A DNA stretch of 64,000 nt from JBFXCK01 sp050182275 (GTDB taxonomy: Bacteria > Pseudomonadota > Alphaproteobacteria > SHNJ01). How positions within the stretch are numbered: the first letter of the stretch is position 1; every line of letters begins with the position of its first letter. Made by a program: the position numbers and the translations under genes. Below are positions 34,918 to 43,277 of the stretch, piece after piece. Below the pieces are notes generated by a model. The model searched no databases. It had not been told where the DNA came from and was given only the letters and a program-made list of their open reading frames with translations. The DNA is taken from NCBI GenBank assembly GCA_050182275.1, contig JBFXCK010000007.1, positions 1 through 64,000 of the forward strand. The letters run 5' to 3'.

Positions 34918-36134
34918 ACAAACTATCCCGTAAACCGATAAGACCCTTAGGAAGTTTTAGTGATTTTGTAGTAACCATGCTTCCGGATCAACTTCACCAC
35001 TGCAAAAATGAAGCCGATCTAGGTCTTCTTGCCAAAAAAATAGAGGCGGAATTAGCTAGTATTGGAGAAACAAATGGTTCATCGACCAGCTTAGCCATCA
35101 ATAAGTTAATTCGGCTTGATTTAATATTCGCTTTTACAGCTATAGCGCAAAAATTAGCCGGTTTTTATCTGGATGGTGCTACAGAAGTAGAGAAAGCGGC
35201 CCGCAAAGCAGCCCTAGCGGAAAAAACAGCGGCGACAATACCCTTGATTTTAATTGAAGCGGTTAAGCGGTATTCTCAAAAATTGGACATGCCGACCGTA
35301 TTAACTTACGAAGATCTAATTCTTATTAATCCTTTAGATCAGGATCCTCGTTTGTTTTCCACTGAAGAAGTCGGAAAAACAGAAATCGATTTTTACCGAG
35401 GTCATTTTTTGATTGAGCAAGCTTTAGAACAAGTTATCGATTCTTTAGCGGCAGCAAGAAGAGATCCGGAAACTTTATTAACTAATCTTCAAAAAGCTGT
35501 TGATTTTATACTTCCCCTCAAAGAACTGACTGCAGCTTTTCGAGATACCATGAGCACTGCTCATTTTGCTGCTTTTCGTGGTTATTTCGCGGTTAACGCT
35601 TATAACAGTTTAGTGGGGCCAAGCGGACGTTTTTCCGCTAAGGTACAGCATGTACGTATTTTGCTGGACGGAGACCGTCTTCATACAGTCAGTCCGGGTT
35701 TATTGCCTGATCTTTTTGGGCATTATGATTACTATCCTGTGACGGACAGAGCCAACTTAAGTGGAGACATGGAACAACGCTTTTGCCCTGCTTTATTTGA
35801 GTCAGGTAAATTACCTATTAAAATAACGCAAATGATTCCTTTAAGCAGAAAAAATTCGACTATTGCTGAACTGGTCAGAGCTCAAGGATATCAAGGATCC
35901 GCTTATGATTTATTAAATAATATCCGGGAAACTATGGATGATTTTACCGGTGCTCACTATGCTGCTGCCTATCGTCACGTTATTCAGGGTATTAAAGCCA
36001 GCGAAGGCACAAGTGGCATACAAGACGTTAATCGTTTTCTAGCCGATCGTTTTAATATGCACGAAAAAATTCGTAAACTTGAGGACGGCGAGATTATTGC
36101 AAGAATCGCGGATAGAGGACGGGACCCAAGATGA
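34887..36134 (+). CDS. Indoleamine 2,3-dioxygenase/PrnB-superfamily heme protein, copy B
   Basis: The product has 415 residues and aligns with copy A through most of its length: IRPLGSFSDFVV, PTVLTYEDLILINP, DFYRGHFLIEQ, HFAAFRGYFA, and FTGAHYAAAYRHV. Candidate residues are His173 (IDO Ser167 position), Arg231 (carboxylate Arg) and His357 (proximal heme ligand position). GTSG (374-377) replaces the GTGG of copy A. It is markedly AT-rich compared with surrounding genes. It is 34 bases downstream of trpS, and its stop overlaps the next start (ATGA). Function is unknown; a role with tryptophan or indole compounds is inferred from fold and context. Confidence 0.7.
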   Translation: METLFSPGNVNKLSRKPIRPLGSFSDFVVTMLPDQLHHCKNEADLGLLAKKIEAELASIGETNGSSTSLAINKLIRLDLIFAFTAIAQKLAGFYLDGATEVEKAARKAALAEKTAATIPLILIEAVKRYSQKLDMPTVLTYEDLILINPLDQDPRLFSTEEVGKTEIDFYRGHFLIEQALEQVIDSLAAARRDPETLLTNLQKAVDFILPLKELTAAFRDTMSTAHFAAFRGYFAVNAYNSLVGPSGRFSAKVQHVRILLDGDRLHTVSPGLLPDLFGHYDYYPVTDRANLSGDMEQRFCPALFESGKLPIKITQMIPLSRKNSTIAELVRAQGYQGSAYDLLNNIRETMDDFTGAHYAAAYRHVIQGIKASEGTSGIQDVNRFLADRFNMHEKIRKLEDGEIIARIADRGRDPR

Positions 36135-36514
36135 AACCTAAAAAGAAATCCGCCGATCAATTCACCCTTTACGATTTAAAGGTCACCACTCACGCCAATC
36201 CGAATAAAAAGCCGATGGCATGCAACCATCCTTTGGGTTCGCATTTCTTTTTGCGGGGGGAGAATTTAATTTTGCCTAAGGGACAAAGTTTTCCGATTTA
36301 TTCCTTGGCGGCGTTAATTCCCTTGCTGCCCGCTAAACAGCGCATGACGCATGAGAACGATTGGATGTCGACTGATGCCTTCATCGCCTGCCCCGATCCC
36401 AATTGCGGCGGACTGTTTAAGATTGAGCGCATCGGCAGACGCAGTTTCCGCCACAGCGAAACTACTCTTGTGCCTTTGAAGAAGGGCAAGAAAAAGAAAA
36501 ATGTCATCGCTTAA
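36131..36514 (+). CDS. TIGR04076-family protein
   Basis: The product has 127 residues. Features of the family are the short N-terminal DLKV strand, a cysteine (Cys31 region, MACNHPLGSHFFL), FPIYSLAALIPLLPAKQR and the ACPDPNCGGLFKIERIG ending; the C-terminus is a lysine-rich tail. The family has no assigned function; from memory, members often sit beside aldo/keto reductases, as here. It overlaps the upstream gene by four bases and the next gene by 14. Confidence 0.7.
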   Translation: MKPKKKSADQFTLYDLKVTTHANPNKKPMACNHPLGSHFFLRGENLILPKGQSFPIYSLAALIPLLPAKQRMTHENDWMSTDAFIACPDPNCGGLFKIERIGRRSFRHSETTLVPLKKGKKKKNVIA

Positions 36515-37556
36515 TCATGAATTAGCGCCGGGCTATTTTATTTCCCGCCTGATTAAGGGCAGCTGGCAATTATCCAGCGGCCACAGCGGCGGCGTTGACG
36601 CCGCTCAGGCAATCGAGGATATGGCGGCCTATATAGCGGCCGGAATTTTCACTTTCGACATGGCCGATATTTACACCGGGGTGGAAGAACTGGTGGGATC
36701 CTTCATAAAAAAATACCGGGCTAATTTTGAAAGCGGTCAAATGCTTCGTCCGGCGATTCATACCAAATATGTTCCCGATCTTGACGCGCTGGCGGCATTG
36801 AGGAAGCGCGATGTGGAATCGATCATCGACCGCTCGCTCAAACGCTTGAATGTGGAAATTTTGGATTTGGTGCAATTCCATTGGTGGGATTATGCGATTC
36901 CCCGCTACGTGGAAACCGCGGGCTATTTAAATGAATTGCGCCAAGCGGGGAAAATCCGCCATTTGGGCCTTACCAATTTTGACGGCCAGCGCACCCGGGA
37001 AATCGCGGAAGCCGGAATTCCTATTATTTCCACGCAAGTGCAATATTCGCTTCTCGACCGGCGCCCTGCCCAGGATTTGTCCGATATTTGCCGCCGCTTT
37101 AACATCAAGCTTTTATGCTATGGCACGGTAGCAGGAGGTTTTTTAAGCAGCCGCTATTTGGGCGCGCCGGAAATTAAGAATAATTTTGAAAACCGCTCGC
37201 TTATCAAATATAAACTTATTATCGACGAATGCGGCGGGTGGGAATTTTTCCAGGAATTGCTGGCGCTTTTAAACCAATTGGCGCAAAAGCACCAAACCGG
37301 CATTGCTGAAGTCGCCACGCGCTATGTGCTGGATCAACCTTTAGTAGCGGCTGCTATTATAGGCGCTAAAGGCAAAACCCATTTAGCTAACAGCCTGAAA
37401 ATAACGGATATCGAACTTGCAGAAGAAGATAGACGGAAAATAAATCTTCTACTCTCTCAAACCAAAGGCCCAAGCGGTCCGGTTTACGCGCTGGAGCGCG
37501 ACCGCGACGGCCCCCATGGCCGCATCATGCGCTATAACCTGAATAAGTCCGGTTAG
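36501..37556 (+). CDS. Aldo/keto reductase
   Basis: The product has 351 residues, TIM-barrel AKR fold. The catalytic tetrad is visible: Asp53 and Tyr58 (FDMADIYTG), Lys89 (IHTKY) and His127 (QFHWWD). The NADPH-binding C-terminal part is present, and the ending GPSGPVYALERDRDGPHGRIMRYNLN resembles a subgroup of AKRs. It is the last gene of the trpS operon and its start lies within the preceding gene. It probably reduces a carbonyl made or released by the pathway (inference). Confidence 0.88.
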   Translation: MSSLNHELAPGYFISRLIKGSWQLSSGHSGGVDAAQAIEDMAAYIAAGIFTFDMADIYTGVEELVGSFIKKYRANFESGQMLRPAIHTKYVPDLDALAALRKRDVESIIDRSLKRLNVEILDLVQFHWWDYAIPRYVETAGYLNELRQAGKIRHLGLTNFDGQRTREIAEAGIPIISTQVQYSLLDRRPAQDLSDICRRFNIKLLCYGTVAGGFLSSRYLGAPEIKNNFENRSLIKYKLIIDECGGWEFFQELLALLNQLAQKHQTGIAEVATRYVLDQPLVAAAIIGAKGKTHLANSLKITDIELAEEDRRKINLLLSQTKGPSGPVYALERDRDGPHGRIMRYNLNKSG

Positions 37557-37639
37557 AATCTGACAGATTTGCGCTTCTTTAAGGCCGGCCATGCGTATTT
37601 TCCATGGCTGGACTGTGAAGTTTTGCTTATAGTGCGCCC

Positions 37640-38284
37640 ATGGATGAATTATTAGCCGCCCCGGAAGCCGCAGCCGAAGATGATGGCGATGGTGATTGCA
37701 TCCGCATCCAAACTCCCGATCCGAAGCCGGTGCTTTTGTATGCCGCGCCGGAAATTTTCCAAGGGATTGAAATCGGCGCGGCGCTGAACGGTAATTGCGC
37801 CGAAGCTAATTTCGGTTTTAATATTTTATCCGGCGATATTGCCGAAGCATTGCAAAATTTAACGGCGCCCACCGTGATCGCCGCTTATGGCGCGCAGGCT
37901 TGGGGCATTGTGATCGAACTTGCCAATCTGGCCAAGATGGGCGTTGAATTTCGGAAGCTTAAAGGCATGGTCATTATCAACCCCTTCCTGGAAGGCCCGC
38001 AATGGGAAGAGGCGCTTGAGTTATTAGAAGATTGCCCGGCGATTCCTTTGCGTGTGATGGCGGCAACCGATTATGGCGCAGCGGTATCGATGGCCAAACT
38101 AAGCTCAGTCTGGAGTTTTTTCCCTGGCGCGGATAAGGGCGGTTACGTCGGCGCCAGCCGCCATGATTTAAGCCCGGTTCAATTTGTTGACCAGATTTGG
38201 GATGCAACGGAAGAATTGCTATTAAAATCCACCATCACGCCGGCGGCGCTGGCAAATTTGAAATACCGCAGCTTGCTGCGGTAA
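37640..38284 (+). CDS. Hypothetical protein, possible alpha/beta-hydrolase-like fold without nucleophile
   Basis: The product has 214 residues. The segment APTVIAAYGAQAWGIVIELANLA sits where an alpha/beta hydrolase would have its nucleophile elbow, but the usual GxSxG Ser is replaced (GAQAW). Strand-helix alternation (GMVIINPFLEG, PLRVMAATDYGAAV) fits a related fold. The N-terminus is acidic. It is nine bases before a canonical alpha/beta hydrolase gene, so the pair may be functional partners. The assignment is tentative. Confidence 0.45.
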   Translation: MDELLAAPEAAAEDDGDGDCIRIQTPDPKPVLLYAAPEIFQGIEIGAALNGNCAEANFGFNILSGDIAEALQNLTAPTVIAAYGAQAWGIVIELANLAKMGVEFRKLKGMVIINPFLEGPQWEEALELLEDCPAIPLRVMAATDYGAAVSMAKLSSVWSFFPGADKGGYVGASRHDLSPVQFVDQIWDATEELLLKSTITPAALANLKYRSLLR

Positions 38285-38293
38285 GTTATTTTC

Positions 38294-39049
38294 ATGACCC
38301 CTCAATTCCTTGATTTGAACGGCCGGAAATTAGCTTATCAGCATTTGCCGGGCGATAAGACGCGTCCTGGAATTTTATTTTTAACCGGTTTCCGTTCCGA
38401 CATGACCGGCGGCAAGGCAACCTATTTGCAGGAATGGGCTGAAGCCCATAATATTCAATTCACCCGCTTTGATTATAGCGGCCATGGCCAAAGCGAGGGG
38501 AAATTCGAGGATGGCACGATTTCTTCCTGGTGCAATGACGCGCTGGCCGTCTTAGAGCAAATCGCCGCAGGCCCGCAAATTTTGGCGGGTTCCAGCATGG
38601 GCGGCTGGATCGCGCTGCTGCTGGCCCTGAAAAGAAAAGAGCGCGTGAAGGCTTTAACTTTAATTGCCCCGGCGCCCGATTTCACCGAAGATTTGTTATG
38701 GCCGAATTTAAGCACAGAGCAGCGGCAGGAAATTGAAAAAAACGGCGTGATTTATTTGCCGAATGATTATGATGAGCGCCCCTATCCTATTACCTGGCAA
38801 CTGATCGAAGATGGGCGGAAAAACTTATTGCTGCGCGATTCAATCCCCCTCGCCTGCCCGGTGCGCATTTTACAAGGCAAGCTGGATGACGCCGTGCCCT
38901 ATGCCACCGCCTTGCGCCTCAAGGAAAAATTGCAAAGCAAAGAGGTGAAGATACATTTGATTGAAGACGGCGACCACCGCTTAAGCCGCGATCAAGATTT
39001 GGAATTGCTGCGAAAAACGGTGGAAGATTTATTACTTCCCGCGCCCTGA
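38294..39049 (+). CDS. Alpha/beta hydrolase, ABHD10-like
   Basis: The product has 251 residues. It has a cap-less serine hydrolase plan: oxyanion LTGFRSDMTGGKA, nucleophile GSSMGGW (Ser at about 96), Asp in GKLDDAVP and His in EDGDHRLSR. The order and length resemble the ABHD10-type esterase/depalmitoylase group. The substrate is unknown. Its 3' end overlaps the convergent gene by 18 bases. Confidence 0.85.
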   Translation: MTPQFLDLNGRKLAYQHLPGDKTRPGILFLTGFRSDMTGGKATYLQEWAEAHNIQFTRFDYSGHGQSEGKFEDGTISSWCNDALAVLEQIAAGPQILAGSSMGGWIALLLALKRKERVKALTLIAPAPDFTEDLLWPNLSTEQRQEIEKNGVIYLPNDYDERPYPITWQLIEDGRKNLLLRDSIPLACPVRILQGKLDDAVPYATALRLKEKLQSKEVKIHLIEDGDHRLSRDQDLELLRKTVEDLLLPAP

Positions 39050-39823
39050 CTTAGCGTCCTCTAATTTCCAGCGCCGGGCGCTATCTTGCCGCCCATGACG
39101 CTCTTCTCCGGTGGTTAAGATAAAAAGGGTGGCGGGCGCGTTCTGAAAAATAGCCCAGGCGACATTTTCCCCGACCAAACGGTGGCTATAAAGCGCCGGC
39201 GACAGCGGTAATTTGAATTCTTTATTGCCGGCGATTTCGCGCAAATCTTTAATGATCTCGGCGCGCGTAAATTCGGCAAGCTTGGCATTAGAGGCCGGGG
39301 TTTTACTATAATGCCGGAATTGATCGGCCAGCTGCGCCATTTGGTAGCTTAAAAAAGAAATAACTTCGGGAATTGGGCAAGAACGCTGCCCATAGGAATC
39401 CTCTTTCAATTCCGTGCCGTTTGTTAAAGAAATAGGATTGTCTTTAACAGTCTCGGATAGACGGGTTTGCATTAAACTATGGCGCATATTCTGCGTTGCG
39501 TCATACCAAGTCTTGGCTAACGCCGGATGGGCGGGATCAAGCCCATAATGATCGCACAGTAAAGATTGCCACTGATCTAAACCCTGCAAAGCGCCATGCC
39601 AAGGCATTGCAGGAGAAAAAAGTTCAGGCGCTGTCAATTGACGGCGAAAGCCTCTGCCCTCATCTTCTTTCCATATTTTGGCCTGGCGTAAGGCGGCGCG
39701 CAAACGATCCGCTGCCCCCGCCGCCTTGTACAGCTTAATGACCATATCACGGAAATCGCCCTCTGGCGGCGCAATTACCGAGACGCGGGAACCAGGCTCA
39801 AAAAAGCCGCTTAAACGGGCCAT
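39032..39823 (-). CDS. Hypothetical protein, 263 residues
   Basis: No family is recognised. It is soluble, mostly helical, with an N-terminal SRVSVIAPPEGDFRDMVIKLYKAAG and a basic RWKLEDAKSGRGK tail; no signal peptide or membrane segment. The 3' end overlaps the alpha/beta-hydrolase gene. Confidence 0.55.
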   Translation of the reverse strand: MARLSGFFEPGSRVSVIAPPEGDFRDMVIKLYKAAGAADRLRAALRQAKIWKEDEGRGFRRQLTAPELFSPAMPWHGALQGLDQWQSLLCDHYGLDPAHPALAKTWYDATQNMRHSLMQTRLSETVKDNPISLTNGTELKEDSYGQRSCPIPEVISFLSYQMAQLADQFRHYSKTPASNAKLAEFTRAEIIKDLREIAGNKEFKLPLSPALYSHRLVGENVAWAIFQNAPATLFILTTGEERHGRQDSARRWKLEDAKSGRGK

Positions 39824-39904
39824 GCTCGTAACCTTTAGTCCTGTAAATTTATTCGTTATGTATCAGCTTATGCCTAAAATTTTTAAGGGTCAAGCTTGAG
39901 AAGG

Positions 39905-40570
39905 TTAAAAATCTAAATCCGCGTAATGTTTAGGCGGCGGCGAGCCAGGGATATGATCGGCCAAAAGCTGGCGGAAGGCGGGGCGTGACTTAATGCGCCC
40001 ATACCAGGTTTTGGCGCCCGGATGCTCGTCCCACCTGATATCGTCCAGATAATCAAGGCAGGATATATGGGCGGCGGCGGCGATATCGGCCAGCGAAAAT
40101 TCATCGCCCGCCAGCCAGTTGCGCCGTTCGGTCAGGTAGGAGATATAATCAAGATGATGCTTGATATTGGCCTGGCCCGCCCGGATGGCGGCCGAATTGG
40201 GCAGGCCCTGGCCCGACAGGCGCTTGAGCATTTTTTCATCGACCAAATTTTGCGTGACTTCGCGGTTGAATTTTTGATCGAACCAGGCGGAAAGACGGCG
40301 GATTTCGGCGCGCAAAGCCTGATCGCGGCCCAGCAAGGCGGGCTTGGGATGGGTTTCTTCCAAATATTCGGCAATGGCGCCGGCATCGCTGAAGGCCTTG
40401 CCCTCTTCGATCAAAATCGGCACTTCGCCGGCCGGATTCAGGCGCAGAAATTCGATCCGCCGCTCCCACGGTTTTTCCAATTCCAATTCAAAGGGCAAGT
40501 TCTTTTCCGCCAAAATCAGGCGGATTTTACGGCAAAAGGGGGAAAGCCAAAAATGATATAGGGTGCGCAT
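39905..40570 (-). CDS. Glutathione S-transferase family protein
   Basis: The ATG at 40570 (MRTLYHFWLSPFCRKIRLILAEKNLPF) gives 221 residues. It has a thioredoxin-like N-terminal domain with the glutathione-site region GEVPILIEEGKAFSDAGAIAEYLEE and an all-helical C-terminal domain ending DDIRWDEHPGAKTWYGRIKSRPAFRQLL. The substrate is unknown. It is divergent from uppP. Confidence 0.9.
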   Translation of the reverse strand: MRTLYHFWLSPFCRKIRLILAEKNLPFELELEKPWERRIEFLRLNPAGEVPILIEEGKAFSDAGAIAEYLEETHPKPALLGRDQALRAEIRRLSAWFDQKFNREVTQNLVDEKMLKRLSGQGLPNSAAIRAGQANIKHHLDYISYLTERRNWLAGDEFSLADIAAAAHISCLDYLDDIRWDEHPGAKTWYGRIKSRPAFRQLLADHIPGSPPPKHYADLDF

Positions 40571-40654
40571 GTGACGTCGGTAAAATTCTTTCACGCTATT
40601 CTTAGCAAAAACTGATGACAAAGCCAATGCGGGGTGTCAAATTTCCTCCGTCAC

Positions 40655-41488
40655 ATGTCGCTATTCCAACTCGTCATTATCGCCCTGGTGCAAGGATTAA
40701 CCGAATTCTTGCCGATTTCCTCTTCGGGGCATTTATTGTTGGTGCCGGCCTTAACCCATTGGCCGGATCAGGGGATCGCCATTGATGTCGCTTGCCATTT
40801 GGGCACGCTGGTTGCGGTCTTGCTTTATTTTTACCGCGATGTGTGGATGATGGCGCATGATGTGTTGCGCTATCCCGCCAGCCGCAAGGCCACGCCGGGC
40901 GTTAAGCTGTTCGCTTTCCTGATTATCGGCACTATCCCGGCCGTGGCGCTGGGCTGGTATATTCATCATCTGAACCCCGATGGCATCCGCGATTTAAAGG
41001 TGGTGGCCTGGACGATGGGAATTTTCGCCATTTTATTATGGATTGCCGACAGCATCGGCATGAAAATCAAAAAAACCGAACATATGAATTTGGCCGAGGC
41101 GGTTTTGATCGGTATTGGCCAGGCGGTAGCGCTAATTCCGGGCGTCAGCCGTTCGGGCATGACTTTAACCGTAGCGCGGTTTTTGGGCTATGAGCGGGTG
41201 GAAGCGGCGCGCTTTTCCATGCTGTTAGGCATTCCCGCTATTTTGGGCGCCGGCGCTTTGGCGGTATGGGAATGGATGCATACGCCGGGCGGAGCCACGC
41301 TTCATGAAATGCTGACGGCCTTTGCCCTGTCTGCCCTATTCGGCTTGATGGCGATTGCGTTTTTAATGCAATGGCTGAAAAAAATGGATATGAAAGTTTT
41401 TGTCTTCTACCGCCTGGCCTTGGCGGCTTTGTTATTGGCTTGGCTGTATTATGGTTTTAATCCGCTGCATTTAAATGGGGTTGGCTAA
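40655..41488 (+). CDS. uppP: Undecaprenyl-diphosphatase (UppP/BacA)
   Basis: Recycles undecaprenyl pyrophosphate, the lipid carrier for peptidoglycan and LPS, and gives bacitracin resistance. The ATG at 40655 (MSLFQLVIIALVQGLTEFLPISSSGHLLL) gives 277 residues. The SSSGH motif and PGVSRSGMTL motif (the catalytic region) are intact; about eight membrane helices. Its 3' end overlaps that of the convergent gene by 32 bases. Confidence 0.96.
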   Translation: MSLFQLVIIALVQGLTEFLPISSSGHLLLVPALTHWPDQGIAIDVACHLGTLVAVLLYFYRDVWMMAHDVLRYPASRKATPGVKLFAFLIIGTIPAVALGWYIHHLNPDGIRDLKVVAWTMGIFAILLWIADSIGMKIKKTEHMNLAEAVLIGIGQAVALIPGVSRSGMTLTVARFLGYERVEAARFSMLLGIPAILGAGALAVWEWMHTPGGATLHEMLTAFALSALFGLMAIAFLMQWLKKMDMKVFVFYRLALAALLLAWLYYGFNPLHLNGVG

Positions 41489-42425
41489 AACGCCCTTTGG
41501 CTTTGAAACGGTCCATATAGGTCGGCAAAATCACCGATAGGCCGGTGGGCAAGATGCCTAAATCATGCAGGCTTAAGCTGCTTTTATGAACAATAGTATC
41601 CGATTTTAATAATTCCACTTGATCGCGGGTTAAAAGCGGATGCGGCATGAACTCCAGAAAAAACGCTTTTATTTTCGCCAGCCAAAAGGGAATGGGAACA
41701 AGCAAACGTTTTTTGCCGGTTTCCTTCAACATGGCCTCGAGCAGCGCGCCGAAGCTGTAAATTTCGGGGCCGCCCAACTCGTAAATTTTTCCGGCCGTAT
41801 GGGAATCTTCCAGGCACCTGCTAACCGCATCGGCCACATCGCCGACATAAACCGGCTGGAATTTGGTGTGCCCGCCGCCGATCAAAGGCAAAACCGGGGA
41901 AAGCCGCGCCAAGGAGGCAAATAAATTGAAAAAATTATCCTCGGCGCCAAACACAATACTGGGCCGCAAAATGGTCGCTGCCGGAAAAGCCTGCACTATA
42001 TCGGCTTCGCCCAGGCCTTTGCTTTTGGCATACAGCGATTTGGCGTTCGGGTTGGCGCCAATCGCCGAAATATGAATGAATCTTTTTACATGAAAATCGC
42101 GGCAAGCTTCGGCGATATGTTTGGGCGCCTGGTGATGAACGGTATCAAAACGGCTGCGGCCTTTTTGATAGAGAATGCCCATTAAATTAATCACCGCATC
42201 GCTGCCAGCCACCGCCGCCTTAAGGGCGGGCGCATCGTGAATATCAATGCCAATAGGCGTGATTTGCCCAACCTCGCCCATCGGTTTTAAAAACTTTCCG
42301 TGCTCGGCTTTGCGGCACACGGCGCGCACCACCACGCCCCTTTCCGCCAGGCGTTTGACGACATAACGCCCGATAAAACCGGAAGCGCCGAAAACGGTGA
42401 CGGTGGGATAGGGGAAATGGACCAT
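41457..42425 (-). CDS. NAD(P)-binding SDR, complex I NDUFA9-like
   Basis: The ATG at 42425 (MVHFPYPTVTVFGASGFIGRYVVKRLAERG) gives 322 residues. The Rossmann motif GASGFIG is near the N-terminus, and IHISAIGANPNAKSLYAKSKGLGEADI supplies the catalytic Tyr-Lys; the C-terminus holds the DQVELLKSD region. It resembles the alphaproteobacterial NDUFA9-type protein, assumed to bind NADPH near respiratory complex I, though function is not proven. The gene is adjacent to tRNA-Leu. Confidence 0.88.
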   Translation of the reverse strand: MVHFPYPTVTVFGASGFIGRYVVKRLAERGVVVRAVCRKAEHGKFLKPMGEVGQITPIGIDIHDAPALKAAVAGSDAVINLMGILYQKGRSRFDTVHHQAPKHIAEACRDFHVKRFIHISAIGANPNAKSLYAKSKGLGEADIVQAFPAATILRPSIVFGAEDNFFNLFASLARLSPVLPLIGGGHTKFQPVYVGDVADAVSRCLEDSHTAGKIYELGGPEIYSFGALLEAMLKETGKKRLLVPIPFWLAKIKAFFLEFMPHPLLTRDQVELLKSDTIVHKSSLSLHDLGILPTGLSVILPTYMDRFKAKGRFSQPHLNAAD

Positions 42426-42456
42426 GGTACTACCTATAGCACAGAAGCTTTTAAAA

Positions 42457-42543
42457 TGGTGCCCGGAAGAGGACTCGAACCTCCAAGGGATTGCTCCCAC
42501 TAGTACCTGAAACTAGCGCGTCTACCAGTTCCGCCATCCGGGC
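42457..42543 (-). tRNA. tRNA-Leu (anticodon CAG)
   Basis: Read on the minus strand, 42543 to 42457: acceptor GCCCGGA/TCCGGGC with encoded CCA, anticodon loop UUCAGGU (CAG) flanked by CTAGT/ACTAG, long variable arm and GTTCGAGTCC in the T arm. The length is 87 bases with CCA. Confidence 0.94.
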
Positions 42544-42662
42544 TTGAGGCAACTTTGTGCCGTTTTTGCGCACCCTTGTCAATGAAGAGGGCTGGCCATT
42601 TTGCCTTTCCCGCCTTATAAATGAATTTATTCCTTCTTTACCTTTTTCCTTTATAAAATCCG

Positions 42663-43277
42663 ATGAATTTCACCTTGCACCATCACGACCTGCCCGCCAC
42701 TTTCAAGCCAGGAAAAATTGTGGCTGTTGATTGCGAAATGATGGGCCTTGACCCCAGGCGCGACCGTTTATGCCTGGTGCAAATTAAAGGGGAAAAAGGT
42801 AATGCGCATTTGGTTAAGTTTGACGGCAAAAAATATAATGCGCCGCGCCTAAAAAAAATCCTGGAAGACAAAAACATTCAAAAGATTTTTCACTTCGGCG
42901 CCAAGGATTTGATGTTTTTATCAATCTATTTGGATGCGTGGGTGGTTAATTACTACGACACCAAAATCGCCTCGCGCCTGGCCCGCAGCTTTAGCAATGA
43001 ACATGGGCTGGATGATCTGGCCTCGGCTTTATTGGGCGTCAAAATTTCCAAACAACAGCAATCAACCGATTGGGGCGCTGAAACTTTAACCGATGCGCAA
43101 TTGGAATATGCCGCGGGCGATGTCCTTCACTTGCACGCCATCAAGAAAAAACTGGATGTGATGCTAAAACGCGAAAAGCGCCTAGAATTGGCCGAGCTTG
43201 CCTTTCAAAACATCCTGAACAATGCCGCCCTCGAGCTTGGCGGTTTTGATACGGGCCGTCTATTTTTGCATCATTAA
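42663..43277 (+). CDS. Ribonuclease D-like 3'-5' exonuclease
   Basis: The product has 204 residues: only the DEDDy exonuclease domain, without HRDC domains, as is usual for the short alphaproteobacterial form. Active-site residues are Asp23 and Glu25 (VDCEMMGL), Asp82 (FHFGAKDL), Tyr149 and Asp153 (LEYAAGDV). It probably trims the 3' end of structured RNA. Its end overlaps the convergent ankyrin gene by 18 bases. Confidence 0.9.
   Translation: MNFTLHHHDLPATFKPGKIVAVDCEMMGLDPRRDRLCLVQIKGEKGNAHLVKFDGKKYNAPRLKKILEDKNIQKIFHFGAKDLMFLSIYLDAWVVNYYDTKIASRLARSFSNEHGLDDLASALLGVKISKQQQSTDWGAETLTDAQLEYAAGDVLHLHAIKKKLDVMLKREKRLELAELAFQNILNNAALELGGFDTGRLFLHH

Noticed and set aside
40634..40654. Upstream GTG start for uppP
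   Set aside because: The family-standard MSLFQL start is the ATG at 40655, and the GTG has no ribosome binding site.
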